A stretch of 12,198 bases of DNA from Paracoccaceae bacterium (GCA_024742655.1 JANSYB010000021.1:1-12198), one strand, 5' to 3'. Shown: positions 1 through 7,320, counted from the first letter of the stretch. Notes: generated by a model not told the origin, from the letters alone. Numbers and translations: made by a program.

Positions 1-1578
1 CAGCGCCATCGGCCTTTTGCCGGTGCGATGGAATTCTTCCTTGCCCGCGTCGCGGTCGATACCCTTGGCCACGCCCACCATCGGGATGTCCTCGACGCCC
101 ATTTCGCACATGATGCCGGCCACGGCGCTGACCTGTCCCGCGCCGCCGTCGATCAGCAGAAGGTCGGGCCATTGCCCCTGGTCGCGGTCCGGGTCCTCTT
201 TCAGCAGGCGTTTGAAGCGACGGGTCAGTACCTCTTTCATCATGCCGAAATCGTCGCCGGGGGTCAGGTCTTCGCCGCGAATGTTGAACTTCCGATAGTG
301 GTTCTTCATGAACCCTTCGGGCCCCGCCACGATCATCGCGCCCACCGCATGCGCGCCCTGGATGTGAGAATTGTCATAAACCTCGATCCGCGCGGGCGGT
401 TCGGACAGGTCGAACGCCTCGGCGATCCCTTTCAACAGTCTGGCCTGCGTGGCGCTTTCGGCCATCTTGCGCGCCAGGCTTTCGCGGGCATTGCGCAGGG
501 CCGCATCCATCAGCTCGGCTTTCTCACCCTTTTGCGGCACGAGGATTTCCACCTTGCGGCCCAGCTTGCCCGACAGCGCGTCGGCCATCAGGTCTGCATT
601 CTCTATCCCATGCGACAGGATCAGTTGGCGCGCCGGTTCCTTGGTGTCGTAGAACTGGCCCAGGAATGCCTCCAGCACCTCGGGTTCTTCCACATCCGCG
701 CCGACACGCGGATAAAAATCCTTGTTCCCCCAGTTCTGGCCCGCACGGATAAAGAAAACCTGTACGCAGGCCTGCCCCTTTTCCAGATGCAGCGCGATCA
801 GGTCGGCCTCGGTCACGGTGCGGGGGTTGATGCCTTGTGCGGTCTGCACCTGGGTCAGCGCCTTGATCCGGTCGCGCAGGGCGGCGGCGCGCTCGAACTC
901 CATCGCCTCGGACGCCTCGGCCATCTGCGCGGCCAGCTTTTCCTGGATGTCGGTGGATTTGCCGGACAGATACCGTTCCGCATCCCGGACCTGCGCGGCA
1001 TAGTCAGCTTTCGAGATATAGCCGACGCAGGGCGCGGTGCAGCGCTTGATCTGGTATTGCAGGCAGGGCCGGGTGCGGGTTTCGAACTGCGTATCGGTGC
1101 AGTTGCGCAGTTGAAAGACGCGCTGCAACTGTCCCAGCGTGCGGTTAACCGCACCCGCACTGGCGAAGGGGCCATAGTAGTGACCCTTTTCCTTTTTCGC
1201 GCCGCGATGCTTCTTGATCATCGGAAAATCATGCGCGGTGACAAGGATGTTGGGAAAGCTCTTGTCGTCGCGCAAGAGCACGTTGAACTTGGGCTTGAGC
1301 TGCTTGATGAGGTTCTGTTCGAGCAGAAGTGCCTCGGTCTCGGTCGAGGTGGTCAGGAACATCATCGACGCGGTCTCGGAAATCATCCGGGCAATGCGCG
1401 GTGTGTGCCCGGACGGGCGGGCGTAGTTCGACACCCGCGCGCGCAGGTTCCGCGCCTTGCCCACATACAGCACCCGCGCCTGCGCATCGAGCATGCGGTA
1501 GACACCCGGAGAGTTGTCGAGCGTCTTGAGGTAGGACTGTATCAGGGCATGTCCTGTCGGGGTCTGGGTTTCAGGCAT
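1..1578 (-). CDS. uvrC: UvrABC excinuclease subunit C, C-terminus cut by the window edge
   Basis: UvrC makes the dual incisions of nucleotide excision repair after UvrA/UvrB damage recognition, in the cytoplasm. The first 526 codons are present; the family is usually about 610-630 residues, so the end, including the helix-hairpin-helix pair, lies beyond the edge. Seen: an N-terminal GIY-YIG nuclease domain (about 22-100; GVY at 25-27, LYVGKARNL at 37-45), a UVR motif (about 203-238), and the RNase H-like endonuclease domain with aspartates D402 (YDNSH) and D477 (LLIDGG). Cysteines 160, 172, 180 and 184 have the 12-8-4 spacing of the iron-sulfur cluster cysteines described for E. coli UvrC. 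The ATG at 1578 is the only reasonable start: an in-frame TAA lies 13 codons upstream with no other start between. The ribosome binding site is weak (CGAGAG). It is separated from the pteridine reductase gene by 287 bp, which suggests its own promoter. Confidence 0.97.
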   Translation of the reverse strand, partial: MPETQTPTGHALIQSYLKTLDNSPGVYRMLDAQARVLYVGKARNLRARVSNYARPSGHTPRIARMISETASMMFLTTSTETEALLLEQNLIKQLKPKFNVLLRDDKSFPNILVTAHDFPMIKKHRGAKKEKGHYYGPFASAGAVNRTLGQLQRVFQLRNCTDTQFETRTRPCLQYQIKRCTAPCVGYISKADYAAQVRDAERYLSGKSTDIQEKLAAQMAEASEAMEFERAAALRDRIKALTQVQTAQGINPRTVTEADLIALHLEKGQACVQVFFIRAGQNWGNKDFYPRVGADVEEPEVLEAFLGQFYDTKEPARQLILSHGIENADLMADALSGKLGRKVEILVPQKGEKAELMDAALRNARESLARKMAESATQARLLKGIAEAFDLSEPPARIEVYDNSHIQGAHAVGAMIVAGPEGFMKNHYRKFNIRGEDLTPGDDFGMMKEVLTRRFKRLLKEDPDRDQGQWPDLLLIDGGAGQVSAVAGIMCEMGVEDIPMVGVAKGIDRDAGKEEFHRTGKRPMAL

Positions 1579-1654
1579 CTGCTCTCGGTTCTGATTCTTG
1601 GGCCGCCTGCAATCTTATCGCACCAAGGGCAAGAGGAAAGCTGTCCACGACTTC

Positions 1655-1663
1655 TGTGGATAA
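1655..1663 (-). promoter_or_regulatory. Perfect DnaA box (TTATCCACA)
   Basis: The minus strand reads TTATCCACA, an exact match to the TTATNCACA consensus, 77 bp upstream of the uvrC ATG. The neighbouring TCCAC and GTGGA form a short inverted repeat around it. I found no second good box in the gap, so this is a possible DnaA regulatory site rather than an origin. A chance match is possible. Confidence 0.45.
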
Positions 1664-1724
1664 GTCTGGTGACAAGTTCGGGGGCAGTAAGATTTTCCTT
1701 TGTTTTCGGCTGGCTTCATTAGAT

Positions 1725-1741
1725 TGCCTAAAATTTAGGCA
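1725..1741. promoter_or_regulatory. 17-nt perfect palindrome, possible operator
   Basis: TGCCTAAA and TTTAGGCA are perfect 8-bp inverted arms around a single central A. The element lies in the AT-rich part of the uvrC gap, about 150 bp upstream of the uvrC start. Its size and symmetry fit a dimeric repressor site. Its right end overlaps the -35 position implied by the TATAAT at 1761-1766. I do not recognise the cognate regulator. Confidence 0.45.
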
Positions 1742-1766
1742 CAATATTAAGTAATTGAAATATAAT
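1738..1766 (+). promoter_or_regulatory. Candidate plus-strand sigma70-like promoter
   Basis: A perfect TATAAT lies at 1761-1766, with GGCACA at 1738-1743 at a 17-bp spacer (half-match to TTGACA). Transcription would run rightward, antisense to the 3' end of the pteridine reductase gene, and no plus-strand gene follows. It may be a chance match in AT-rich DNA, or drive a short or antisense RNA. Confidence 0.25.
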
Positions 1767-1865
1767 GCTAAATTCTTGTCCCTTTGGCAAAATACTGAAA
1801 ACATTAGACCTTTTGTAACGGTTTTCCGACAGCCCGGGCGAAAGTGAACAACTTTGCCGTGCGAC

Positions 1866-2648
1866 TCACAAATCAATGCCAACAACGTCAGGTGTCTGCC
1901 AGGCCAGATGCTGCCCGCCGTCAACGCAAATCAGCTGTCCCGTGACGGCCGGTGCGTCGATGAAAAAGCCCAGGGCAGCGCAGATATCGGCCTCGTTGGC
2001 CCCCCGTTGCAGAACCGTTGCGGCGCGTTGCTTTCGGAACTGTTCTTCGGTCTGGCCATGACTTTGCAAGGTCGGCCCCGGGCCGATGGCGTTCACACGC
2101 ACGTGCGGGCCAAGCGCCTGCGCCGCCGTCCGGGTCATGGCCCAGAGCCCCATCTTGGCAATGCCGTAGCTGGCAAAATCCGGCGTCAGTTTTCGCACCC
2201 TCTGGTCGATCATGTTCACCACAAGGCCCTGGGCCACGGGCTCACCCGACTGGTCAGCGATGGCGGCCGGCGCCTGCGAAGCCAACGCCTGTGTCAGGAC
2301 AAAGGGCGCCCGGAGGTTGGATTCGATATGCCTGTCCCAGCTTTCGCGGGTGGCATCGGCATAGCTGTCCTGTTCAAAGATCGATGCGTTGTTGACCAGC
2401 ACGCCGATCGGCCCGCCCAGCAACTCTGCCGCGCGCGGCAAAAGCGCCTGAACCTGTGCCTCGTCCAGAAGGTCTGCCTGCAGCGCCTCGGCACGGCGGC
2501 CCATGCCGCGCAGGTCTGAAACGGTGGCCTCGGCCTGATCGCGCGAGGCGGCGTAATGCACGGCCACGTCATAGCCGCGTCGGGCCAGTTCGATTGCCAT
2601 CGCACGGCCAAGTCGCCGCGCCGCGCCTGTCACCAAAGCCCGTTTCAT
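1866..2648 (-). CDS. SDR oxidoreductase of the pteridine reductase (PTR1/FolM) type
   Basis: A 260-residue short-chain dehydrogenase/reductase, cytosolic and NAD(P)H-dependent by family. The N-terminal nucleotide motif is TGAARRLG (7-14), the TGxxxRxG form typical of pteridine reductases rather than the usual TGxxxGxG. NNAS follows at 86-89. The catalytic set is D148, Y161 and K165: the usual serine 13 residues before the tyrosine is Asp, as in Leishmania PTR1 (D181/Y194/K198). VNAIGPG at 185-191 is also characteristic. The likely role is reduction of dihydrobiopterin or dihydrofolate-type pterins; the substrate is inferred. GTG at 2651 and ATG at 2648 are adjacent; I chose ATG because AGGA is 8 nt upstream. 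The binding site overlaps the antiporter stop 13 bp upstream, so coupling is likely. Confidence 0.85.
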   Translation of the reverse strand: MKRALVTGAARRLGRAMAIELARRGYDVAVHYAASRDQAEATVSDLRGMGRRAEALQADLLDEAQVQALLPRAAELLGGPIGVLVNNASIFEQDSYADATRESWDRHIESNLRAPFVLTQALASQAPAAIADQSGEPVAQGLVVNMIDQRVRKLTPDFASYGIAKMGLWAMTRTAAQALGPHVRVNAIGPGPTLQSHGQTEEQFRKQRAATVLQRGANEADICAALGFFIDAPAVTGQLICVDGGQHLAWQTPDVVGIDL

Positions 2649-2661
2649 CACCGTTGTCCTT

Positions 2662-3627
2662 TCAGGTCAGTACAACGGCAACATAGACCAGATACAGCCC
2701 CGTCAAGACAATGCCCCAGACACGGCCGATATCCTGTTTGAGAAACACGAACGGAATGATCAGAAGAGAGGCCCCAAGCATCACCCAGAGATCGAATTTC
2801 AGAAAACCGGGATCGACCGGGATCGACCCGACCAGCGTGGTGATGCCGATGATGGCCAAAAGGTTGAACATGTTCGAACCGATGACATTGCCTAACGCCA
2901 CGTCCGCCTGTTTGCGCAGCGCCGCCATCACGGTGGTCGCCAATTCGGGCAAAGACGTGCCCAGCGCCACAAGGGTCAACCCGATCACCGCGTCGCTGAC
3001 ACCGTAGCGGCGGGCGATCTCGGAGGCATTGTCGACCAGCAGATCCGCCCCCAACGGCAGGCCGACAAGGCCCAGCACCAGGAAGACGATGATCTGCCAC
3101 CAGGGCATATCGGGATCCGCGCCCTCGACCTCTTCGGGATCGTCCGGCTCTGCCAGAAGAGCGGCCGCGTTCGCCTTGCGATGCTTTTGTGCCTCGCGGA
3201 AGGCATCAACCAAAACAAAGGTCAGCGCCGCAAGCAACACCGCGCCGGAGATCACGTCGAACGTACCCCGAAAGGCCAGCGCTATGAAAAGCACCGACGC
3301 CGCGATCATGAACAGATAGGTCTTGCGCGTATTGCATTGGGATGTGTGCAACACCGACAGCAGCGCGGGCACCCCCAGAACCAGCAGGATGTTCGCGGTG
3401 TTGGAGCCAATGACGTTTCCCAGCGCCAGGCCCGGTTTGTCATCCAGAACCGCGTTCACAGAGATGATGAGTTCTGGCGCAGACGTGCCGAACGCCACGA
3501 TCGTCAGACTGACGATCAGGGCCGGGATGCCCACACGCAGGCTGAGGTTGACGGCGCCCTTGACCAGCGCATCACCGGCCAGAAGCAGGATCACCAGACC
3601 CAGGCCCGCCAGCAACCACGCCGTCAT
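2662..3627 (-). CDS. Calcium/sodium antiporter, CaCA family (YrbG type)
   Basis: A 321-residue inner-membrane cation/Ca2+ exchanger of the K+-dependent Na+/Ca2+ exchanger-related (YrbG, TIGR00367-like) family. It has the diagnostic internal duplication. The alpha-1 repeat carries GTSAPEL (47-53) and GNVIGSN (70-76); the alpha-2 repeat carries GTSLPEL (223-229) and GNVIGSN (246-252). E52 and E228 are the ion-binding acids, with the asparagines of the GNVIGSN motifs nearby. About ten hydrophobic segments surround an acidic central loop (about 161-173, rich in D and E) that could sense cations. The ATG overlaps the stop of the upstream 56-residue gene as ATGA, which implies translational coupling. 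The actual ion pair transported cannot be read from the sequence. Confidence 0.93.
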   Translation of the reverse strand: MTAWLLAGLGLVILLLAGDALVKGAVNLSLRVGIPALIVSLTIVAFGTSAPELIISVNAVLDDKPGLALGNVIGSNTANILLVLGVPALLSVLHTSQCNTRKTYLFMIAASVLFIALAFRGTFDVISGAVLLAALTFVLVDAFREAQKHRKANAAALLAEPDDPEEVEGADPDMPWWQIIVFLVLGLVGLPLGADLLVDNASEIARRYGVSDAVIGLTLVALGTSLPELATTVMAALRKQADVALGNVIGSNMFNLLAIIGITTLVGSIPVDPGFLKFDLWVMLGASLLIIPFVFLKQDIGRVWGIVLTGLYLVYVAVVLT

Positions 3628-3794
3628 TTGCGCTTACCCTTCTTGCAGGCGCACGGGCCCTTGCCGATGCGGAACTTGCCGCAGGACGGGCAACGCGCCG
3701 ACGCCAGGCGCTTCTGTCCGGGGAAACGCAGCTTTCCGAACATGGCCATCACACCCATGAACACCAGAAACAGTATGACGACCTTGACGATCAA
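3624..3794 (-). CDS. Small membrane protein with C-terminal zinc-ribbon-like cysteines
   Basis: A 56-residue protein squeezed between the S49 peptidase and the antiporter. Residues 2-20 form one hydrophobic helix. The rest is very basic, with four cysteines in a CPSC (35-38) and CAC (48-50) arrangement that could bind zinc; the tail ends KKGKRK. The likely start is TTG at 3794, one base after the peptidase TGA; later ATG/GTG codons would remove most of the helix. No good Shine-Dalgarno is visible, so initiation probably depends on reinitiation after the peptidase gene. Its TGA overlaps the antiporter ATG by 4 bp (ATGA). I recall similar tiny proteins at this position in related genomes but know no function. 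The conserved position and intact frame argue that it is real. Confidence 0.7.
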   Translation of the reverse strand: MIVKVVILFLVFMGVMAMFGKLRFPGQKRLASARCPSCGKFRIGKGPCACKKGKRK

Positions 3795-3795
3795 G

Positions 3796-4593
3796 TCACA
3801 ATCCGAACCGCGCAAAGGCCGCGCGTTCCTCGACGGCAGCAAGGGTGTCTTCTGCCAGGGAGAGGCCGAACCGCTGGAACAGGCTCCGCTTGCGTCCATA
3901 GGTGGAGAACCGCACCTTGTCGCCATAAAGTTCCTTGAGCTTGGGAACGGCGTGACCCACACCGTCCACGAGACCCAGTTCAACCGCCCGCGACCCCAGC
4001 CAGAATTCTCCGGTAAAGAGGTCCGTCGCCTCGGTCAGCCGATCACCACGGCGCGCCTTCACGTGACCGCTGAAAGAGACGTGCATCTCGTCCAGAAGCG
4101 TCTTCAACCGCGCCACGTCTTCCTTTTTTTCCGGCAGGAACGGGTCCAGCATGCTCTTGGATTTCCCGGCGGTGTAGACACGGCGCTCCACCCCTTGCCG
4201 CGACAGGAGCACATGCGCGCCGAAGCCAGCCGATATCACCCCGATGGACCCGACGATCGAGTTGGTATCGACCCAGATGTCATCGGCCGCCACGGCCAGC
4301 CAGTACCCGCCCGAGGCGGCGACATCCTCGACGAAGGCATGAACGGGAATTTCCTTTTCCTCGGCCAGCCTGCGGATACGTGCGGCGATCAATGCGGATT
4401 GCACGGGCGAGCCACCCGGTGAGTTGATCACCAGCGCAACCGCCTTGGGCTTACCCTTATTGAAGGCCTTTTCGATGACCGGCGCCAACGCCTCGTCGCT
4501 CAATTGCGCCCGTGACCCCGCACCGATCGTGCCAGACAACCGAATGACCGCGACCATCGGGCCGCGGTTGAAAAAGGGAAGCCACGCTTTCAT
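3796..4593 (-). CDS. S49 family serine peptidase (SppA/SohB-like)
   Basis: A 265-residue S49 (protease IV/SppA) family peptidase, the short single-domain form with a Ser-Lys dyad. The nucleophile is S94 in ASGGYW (93-98). The general base is most likely K146 in GKSKSMLDP (143-151); the 52-residue spacing equals that of S147/K199 in Bacillus subtilis SppA. INSPGG (56-61) forms the conserved strand and oxyanion region. No clear signal peptide or transmembrane helix is visible, so it may act on the inner face of the membrane; the family degrades signal peptides and membrane-protein fragments. I chose ATG 4593 because homologues begin close to this point; GTG 4635 in the same frame adds 14 poor-looking residues. 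Neither start has a good Shine-Dalgarno. The stop is followed one base later by the next gene's TTG. Confidence 0.9.
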   Translation of the reverse strand: MKAWLPFFNRGPMVAVIRLSGTIGAGSRAQLSDEALAPVIEKAFNKGKPKAVALVINSPGGSPVQSALIAARIRRLAEEKEIPVHAFVEDVAASGGYWLAVAADDIWVDTNSIVGSIGVISAGFGAHVLLSRQGVERRVYTAGKSKSMLDPFLPEKKEDVARLKTLLDEMHVSFSGHVKARRGDRLTEATDLFTGEFWLGSRAVELGLVDGVGHAVPKLKELYGDKVRFSTYGRKRSLFQRFGLSLAEDTLAAVEERAAFARFGL

Positions 4594-4703
4594 GTAGTGG
4601 CATGTAGAATGCGCCACCGTGACAAACAAGGCCACGCAATGACGTGATCCGCGGACACGCCCAAAAAACTGGGCGCGCGGGCATATAAGTCACGCCTGCG
4701 CAT
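4590..4703 (-). other. Short ORF (37 codons) in the sppA leader, possible coupling peptide
   Basis: AAGGAGG (4710-4704) directly follows the permease stop and abuts an ATG at 4703. That ATG opens a 37-codon frame whose TGA overlaps the peptidase ATG as ATGA. The peptidase start lacks its own Shine-Dalgarno. Against coding: zero spacing from AAGGAGG to ATG, use of TTA, CTA, TCA and TTG codons, and no recognisable protein character. An alternative GTG at 4693 lies 10 nt after the site but runs far into the peptidase gene out of frame. Confidence 0.25.
4658..4675. repeat. Short perfect hairpin between permease and sppA
   Basis: CGCCCA (4658-4663) and TGGGCG (4670-4675) are perfect 6-bp arms around an AAAAAC loop. 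The T-run of the minus strand lies in the loop, not after the stem, so it does not look like an intrinsic terminator. It could be an RNA processing or attenuation element between the exporter genes and the peptidase gene. Confidence 0.35.
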
Positions 4704-4709
4704 CCTCCT

Positions 4710-5471
4710 TCAGCTCTTGATCCGGTAGCCGGTGCGAAAGATCAGCCAGATCAGAAAAAGGCAGATCCCCGTGAACAGGGCAATCGCCGCGAGGCTTGCC
4801 CCGATGGCCACGTCCGCCTGTCCGAAGAACGACCAGCGAAAACCCGAGATCAGGTAGACGACCGGGTTGAACAAGGTGACCGTCTGCCAGACGGGCGGCA
4901 GCATCGAGATCGAGTAGAACGAGCCGCCCAGAAACACCAGCGGCGTGATGACCAGAAGCGGGATCAGTTGCAGTTGCTCGAAATTCTGCGCCCAGATTCC
5001 GATGATGAAGCCGAACAGCGAAAAACTCATGCAGGTCAGCACCAGAAAACCCAGCATGGCCAACGGGTGCTGAATTTGCAGATCGATGAAAAGCGAAGAT
5101 GTGCCGAGAATGACGAAACCGATGAACAGGGATTTCGTCATGGCCGCCCCGACGTATCCCAGAACGATCTCGAAAAACGTGACGGGCGCCGACAACAGCT
5201 CATAGATGGTGCCGATGAACTTGGGGAAATATATCCCGAAGGAGGCATTTGATATCGCCTGTGTCATGACCGACAGCATGATCAGGCCCGGCACGATGAA
5301 CGCGCCATAACTGACGCCCTCGACCTGATCGATGCGGCTGCCGATGGCGGTGCCGAACACGACGAAGTAAAGCGAGGTCGACAACACCGGCGAGACGAAG
5401 CTCTGCATCAGGGTGCGGTAGAACCGCGCCATTTCAAACCGGTAGATTGCCAGGATCGCCAGCCAGTTCAT
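4710..5471 (-). CDS. ABC-2 type exporter permease (YadH/NodJ-like)
   Basis: A 253-residue integral inner-membrane permease of the ABC-2 superfamily, the partner of the ATPase encoded just upstream. Hydrophobic segments lie at about 23-43, 56-76, 103-130, 137-160, 168-188 and 225-246, giving the usual six. [16 protein letters not shown] (177-192) and [12 protein letters not shown] (201-212) are the signature region of this family. The ATG overlaps the ATPase stop as ATGA, so the two are almost certainly made together. The stop is immediately followed by AAGGAGG. By family the complex exports an unknown hydrophobic substrate or drug; nothing nearby names it, so I give no gene symbol. Confidence 0.93.
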   Translation of the reverse strand: MNWLAILAIYRFEMARFYRTLMQSFVSPVLSTSLYFVVFGTAIGSRIDQVEGVSYGAFIVPGLIMLSVMTQAISNASFGIYFPKFIGTIYELLSAPVTFFEIVLGYVGAAMTKSLFIGFVILGTSSLFIDLQIQHPLAMLGFLVLTCMSFSLFGFIIGIWAQNFEQLQLIPLLVITPLVFLGGSFYSISMLPPVWQTVTLFNPVVYLISGFRWSFFGQADVAIGASLAAIALFTGICLFLIWLIFRTGYRIKS

Positions 5472-6397
5472 GCCGCATCCTCCTTGACCAGGTCGACGAA
5501 GATTTCCTCGAGGCTGGATTGCGTGGTCTGAATGTCGCGCAGAGACAGGCCCTCGGCGGCCAGCGCCTGCAACAGGCGCGTGATCCCGGTCCCGTCCCCC
5601 TTGGTGTCGTAGTGATAGGTCAGGCTGTGCCCGTCCGACCCCAGTTCCAGGGCATAGGGGGCCAACGCATCGGGCACGGCCGGCACCGGTTCGCGCAGGT
5701 CGATCCGCAGCGACTTGCGGCCCATGCGCTGCATCAGGGCGGCCTTCTGCTCGACCAGCAGGATTTCACCGCGGTTGATGACGGCGACGCGGTCGGCGAT
5801 GGCCTCGGCCTCTTCGATGTAATGCGTGGTCAGGATGATGGTCACACCCGAGGATTTCAGCCCCTCGACCACCTCCCACATGTCTCGGCGCAGTTCGACA
5901 TCGACGCCGGCTGTCGGCTCATCGAGGAACAGAACCTGCGGCTCATGGCAGAGCGCCTTCGCGATCAGGACCCGTCGTTTCATCCCGCCGGACAATTCCC
6001 GGGTGCGCGCGTCCCGCTTTTCCCAAAGCGACAACTGCCGTAGAATGCGTTCGATAAGCGCGTCATCCTTCGGCTTGCCGAACAGTCCACGCGAAAAGCG
6101 CACCGTGTTGATCACCTTCTCGAACGGTTCCAGCGCCACCTCCTGCGGCACCAACCCGATGAGCCGGCGCGCCGCGCGAAACTCGGCCTGGATATCGTGA
6201 CCCGCCACGCTGGCGGCGCCGCCGCTTGGCTCGGTTATGCCGCAAAGCGCCGAAATCAGGGTCGTCTTGCCGGCGCCGTTTGGCCCCAGCAGGGCCAGGA
6301 TCTCACCTTGCTCGATCTGCAGGGACACTGATTTCAGCGCCTCAAACCCACCCTCATAGGTCTTGGACAGGTCTTTCACGTCCACAATGACAGACAT
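5468..6397 (-). CDS. ABC transporter ATP-binding protein (YadG/CcmA-like)
   Basis: A 309-residue ATPase subunit that powers the adjacent ABC-2 permease. Motifs in order: Walker [10 protein letters not shown] (38-46), Q-loop Q85, signature LSGGM (135-139), Walker B VLFLDE (155-160), D-loop near AGVD (163-166), and switch histidine H192. After about residue 220 comes a C-terminal extension common in this subfamily. The start at ATG 6397 is supported by AAGGAG about 7 nt upstream. It is the first gene of the long minus-strand run and is divergent from the SGNH lipoprotein gene. Confidence 0.95.
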   Translation of the reverse strand: MSVIVDVKDLSKTYEGGFEALKSVSLQIEQGEILALLGPNGAGKTTLISALCGITEPSGGAASVAGHDIQAEFRAARRLIGLVPQEVALEPFEKVINTVRFSRGLFGKPKDDALIERILRQLSLWEKRDARTRELSGGMKRRVLIAKALCHEPQVLFLDEPTAGVDVELRRDMWEVVEGLKSSGVTIILTTHYIEEAEAIADRVAVINRGEILLVEQKAALMQRMGRKSLRIDLREPVPAVPDALAPYALELGSDGHSLTYHYDTKGDGTGITRLLQALAAEGLSLRDIQTTQSSLEEIFVDLVKEDAA

Positions 6398-6421
6398 TTT
6401 CGTCTCCTTCGTTCCGTTCCT

Positions 6422-6449
6422 AACCTAGCCACATCAGGCGCGGCGACAA
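6422..6449 (-). promoter_or_regulatory. Candidate promoter for the ABC exporter run
   Basis: On the minus strand, TTGTCG (6449-6444) and TAGGTT (6427-6422) are separated by 16 bp. They match the sigma70 hexamers at 4/6 and 3/6 and end 24 bp before the ATPase ATG. The pair is weak and chosen mainly by position in the 208-bp divergent gap (6398-6605), where I saw no plus-strand promoter I would defend. Confidence 0.25.
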
Positions 6450-6605
6450 TCGCGCAGACCCGCAGATCGACCTGTGCGCCCATGCAAGGGCGCAACGCGT
6501 GAACGCTATGTTTCCGTATTCCGGATTGATTGGTGCGCCACGACGCGGAATCATCCTGTCGGCTGTTTTGGCACTGTCTTGCATTTGCAACCGGGTGGAC
6601 TGGCA

Positions 6606-7295
6606 ATGACTTGGCTTCGTATCTTCTTTTCCCTTTTCGCACTGGGCCTTGTGGCTGCGTGTGCCGAACCTGTGACCCGCAATTCCGACCCGCGCATTCT
6701 GCTGATGGGCGATTCGATGATGGCGATGCATGGCATGACCGGCAAATCCGTCTCGCACGCGATGGAGCAACATCTTGGCGAACCGGTCATTGATCGGTCC
6801 GTCTCGGGTGCGCGTTTTCTGTATGCCTTGCCGATCACGGGTGCGGCGGGCCTCAACATCACCAAGCAGTACCGAGAGGGCAACTGGGACTGGGTCGTTC
6901 TGAACGGCGGTGGCAACGATATCCTGTTCGGCTGTGGCTGCGGTTTGTGCGGCAACAGGGTTGACCGTCTGATCTCAAAAGACGGGCGACGCGGGGTGAT
7001 CCCCGGCTTCGTTTCCAAGCTACGCCAGCGGGGGTCACGGGTGATCTTTGTCGGCTATCTGCGCACGCCCGGCGTGAGATCCCCGGTTGAACACTGCGTT
7101 GACGAAGGGCGCGAAATGGATGCGCGTGTGGCGCGTCTGGCTGCTCTGGACCGGGGGGTGTTCTTTCTGCCGATGAGTGACCTCGTGCCCAACGGCGACC
7201 GAAGCTATCACGCGCTCGATCTTGTGCACCCGTCGGCCAAGGGCAGCGCGGCCATCGGCGCCCGCATCGCCGGAATGATCCGTCCCTCGCCCTGA
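6606..7295 (+). CDS. SGNH/GDSL hydrolase lipoprotein
   Basis: A 229-residue predicted lipoprotein with an SGNH hydrolase fold. The N-terminus has a hydrophobic signal (4-16) and a lipobox VAAC with the lipidated cysteine at C19, so the mature protein should be membrane-anchored outside the cytoplasm. Catalytic blocks are GDSM (35-38, Ser37), Gly68, GGGND (101-105, Asn104) and DLVH (205-208, Asp205/His208). A cysteine-rich stretch, FGCGCGLCGN (108-117), follows block III, with a further cysteine at 164. The substrate is unknown; extracytoplasmic SGNH enzymes act on polysaccharide acetyl groups, lipids or other esters. I chose ATG 6606 over an in-frame GTG at 6474 because only it puts the signal peptide at the N-terminus, with GGTGGA a few bases upstream. 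It is convergent with the CoxG gene. Confidence 0.85.
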   Translation: MTWLRIFFSLFALGLVAACAEPVTRNSDPRILLMGDSMMAMHGMTGKSVSHAMEQHLGEPVIDRSVSGARFLYALPITGAAGLNITKQYREGNWDWVVLNGGGNDILFGCGCGLCGNRVDRLISKDGRRGVIPGFVSKLRQRGSRVIFVGYLRTPGVRSPVEHCVDEGREMDARVARLAALDRGVFFLPMSDLVPNGDRSYHALDLVHPSAKGSAAIGARIAGMIRPSP

Positions 7296-7320
7296 AATAG
7301 CGGGGCCGGCATAATGCAAA

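Larger units (their letters stand above)
1579..1865. other. AT-rich intergenic gap upstream of uvrC with regulatory-looking elements
   Basis: This 287-bp gap between the pteridine reductase stop and the uvrC start is clearly more AT-rich than its surroundings, chiefly at 1720-1820. It must hold the uvrC promoter if uvrC is transcribed independently, but I could not pick one convincing minus-strand -35/-10 pair. It contains a perfect DnaA box (1655-1663), a 17-nt palindrome (1725-1741) and a plus-strand TATAAT (1761-1766). A weak bulged stem (GGCgAAAG at 1838-1845 with CTTTGCC at 1853-1859) lies just after the reductase stop and has no T-tract. Minus-strand reading frames across the gap start inside the reductase gene in another frame and look spurious. 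Confidence 0.7.

Noticed and set aside
1665..1690. Possible LexA/SOS box upstream of uvrC
   Set aside because: GTTC at 1677-1680 is followed seven bases later by GTAA, not GTTC; the alphaproteobacterial LexA consensus is not met.
28..1722. A 564-codon plus-strand ORF
   Set aside because: It is antisense to uvrC, whose minus-strand frame carries all expected motifs; long antisense frames are common in GC-rich DNA.
1579..1865. Possible replication origin from the DnaA box plus AT-rich DNA
   Set aside because: Only one good DnaA box is present, and no origin-linked genes (dnaA, parAB, repABC, gidA, hemE) lie nearby.
1571..1924. A 117-codon minus-strand ORF across the uvrC gap
   Set aside because: It begins inside the pteridine reductase gene out of frame, runs through AT-rich non-coding DNA and overlaps the uvrC start; no family resemblance.
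3181..4422. A 413-codon plus-strand ORF
   Set aside because: It spans parts of the antiporter, the 56-residue gene and the peptidase in antisense and has no recognisable protein features.
4658..4675. Intrinsic terminator after the ABC permease
   Set aside because: The T-run lies in the loop rather than after the stem, so only a hairpin is claimed.
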